Source: Xanthobacteraceae bacterium (GTDB lineage Bacteria; Pseudomonadota; Alphaproteobacteria; Rhizobiales; Xanthobacteraceae). From it: 6,894 bases of DNA. Of the stretch, positions 6,633-6,894 are shown piece after piece (position 1 is the first letter of the stretch; each line of letters starts with the position of its first letter). The notes below the pieces were generated by a model that was given only the letters and a program-made list of their open reading frames with translations, searched no databases and was not told where the DNA came from. The stretch lies in assembly GCA_030043175.1 (NCBI GenBank), contig JASHYD010000324.1:1-6894 (forward strand), in the 5' to 3' direction. A program made the translations under genes and the position numbers.

Positions 6633-6711
6633 CATTAACCGACACGGCGAAAGGCGGCACGCGCAAGGTTGTACGAGACCTCCAGGGGGTGGTGCGGCGT
6701 GGGATGGACGA

Positions 6712-6734
6712 AGAGGGTTAAGAGGGGTTAAGAG
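6712..6734 (+). repeat. Short imperfect tandem repeat AGAGG(G)GTTA
   Basis: AGAGGGTTA (6712-6720) is followed directly by AGAGGGGTTA (6721-6730) and a partial third copy AGAG (6731-6734). The unit is purine-rich and lies in noncoding DNA. It could be replication slippage or a small direct-repeat regulator site; nothing else supports a role. Confidence 0.4.
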
Positions 6735-6894
6735 TCCTTTGCGTGCATGGGGGGGACGAAAATCGTCTGACTGCTTGCCGGATATAGGTGGGCGGGGAGT
6801 GGGCGAGCTCGTCTTGCTCACATTCTGTTGGACGGGCTCGCAACGACAAAGCTGCCGTTGCCGGGCGAGAATTTACGTCGGCTTAATAAGTACG

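Larger units (their letters stand above)
6572..6894. other. Downstream region without a supported gene
   Basis: No gene is supported in these 323 bases. The palindrome GCCTCGCGAGGC (6621-6632) could form part of a stop signal for the two-gene operon, but no T run follows. A frame with no start codon is open from about 6777 to the window end (ending PLPGENLRRLNKY); it might be the beginning or interior of something that continues outside the window, but it cannot be judged here. Confidence 0.5.

Noticed and set aside
6777..6894. Open frame running off the right edge (ends PLPGENLRRLNKY)
   Set aside because: No start codon or ribosome binding site, too short, and family not recognised; it needs the sequence beyond the window.
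1..6894. CRISPR arrays, tRNA or rRNA genes, complete insertion sequences, phage attachment sites
   Set aside because: No regularly spaced repeats, cloverleaf pattern, transposase motif or paired terminal repeats with target duplication were seen on either strand.

Overview
The window looks like chromosomal or accessory DNA of a high-GC alphaproteobacterium, most likely a Bradyrhizobium-like member of the Hyphomicrobiales. This rests on the strong G/C preference at third codon positions and on the porin, whose sequence closely resembles the Bradyrhizobium-type carbohydrate porins I remember. The taxonomic call is an inference from protein resemblance; no marker gene is present.

Layout, left to right. 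(1) Positions 3-1223 hold the 3' 406 codons of an OprB-type carbohydrate porin whose N-terminus lies outside the window. (2) Positions 1224-2041 form a gap of about 0.8 kb with no intact gene. A reverse-strand reading frame in it (1788 to 1453) has gene-like codon use but is broken by an amber stop, so it may be a decayed gene. (3) Positions 2042-4369 encode a complete molybdopterin-binding large subunit of the xanthine dehydrogenase / CoxL superfamily, with no iron-sulfur or FAD subunit gene beside it. (4) Positions 4370-4923 form a second gap of about 0.55 kb, with several inverted repeats and a possible promoter near its end. (5) Positions 4924-5628 and 5645-6571 are two genes 16 bases apart that encode secreted proteins of one uncharacterised family, each with a matching pair of cysteines. 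(6) Positions 6572-6894 carry no gene I can support.

How they may work together. All complete genes point the same way. The two secreted paralogs almost certainly form an operon. The molybdenum hydroxylase appears to be a separate transcription unit, with a hairpin over its stop codon. The porin would admit small solutes across the outer membrane, the secreted pair would act in the periplasm or outside the cell, and the hydroxylase would oxidise a small organic substrate in the cytoplasm. A shared catabolic role is possible, but only gene proximity supports it. The points most worth a second look are the secreted paralog pair and the orphan molybdenum subunit.
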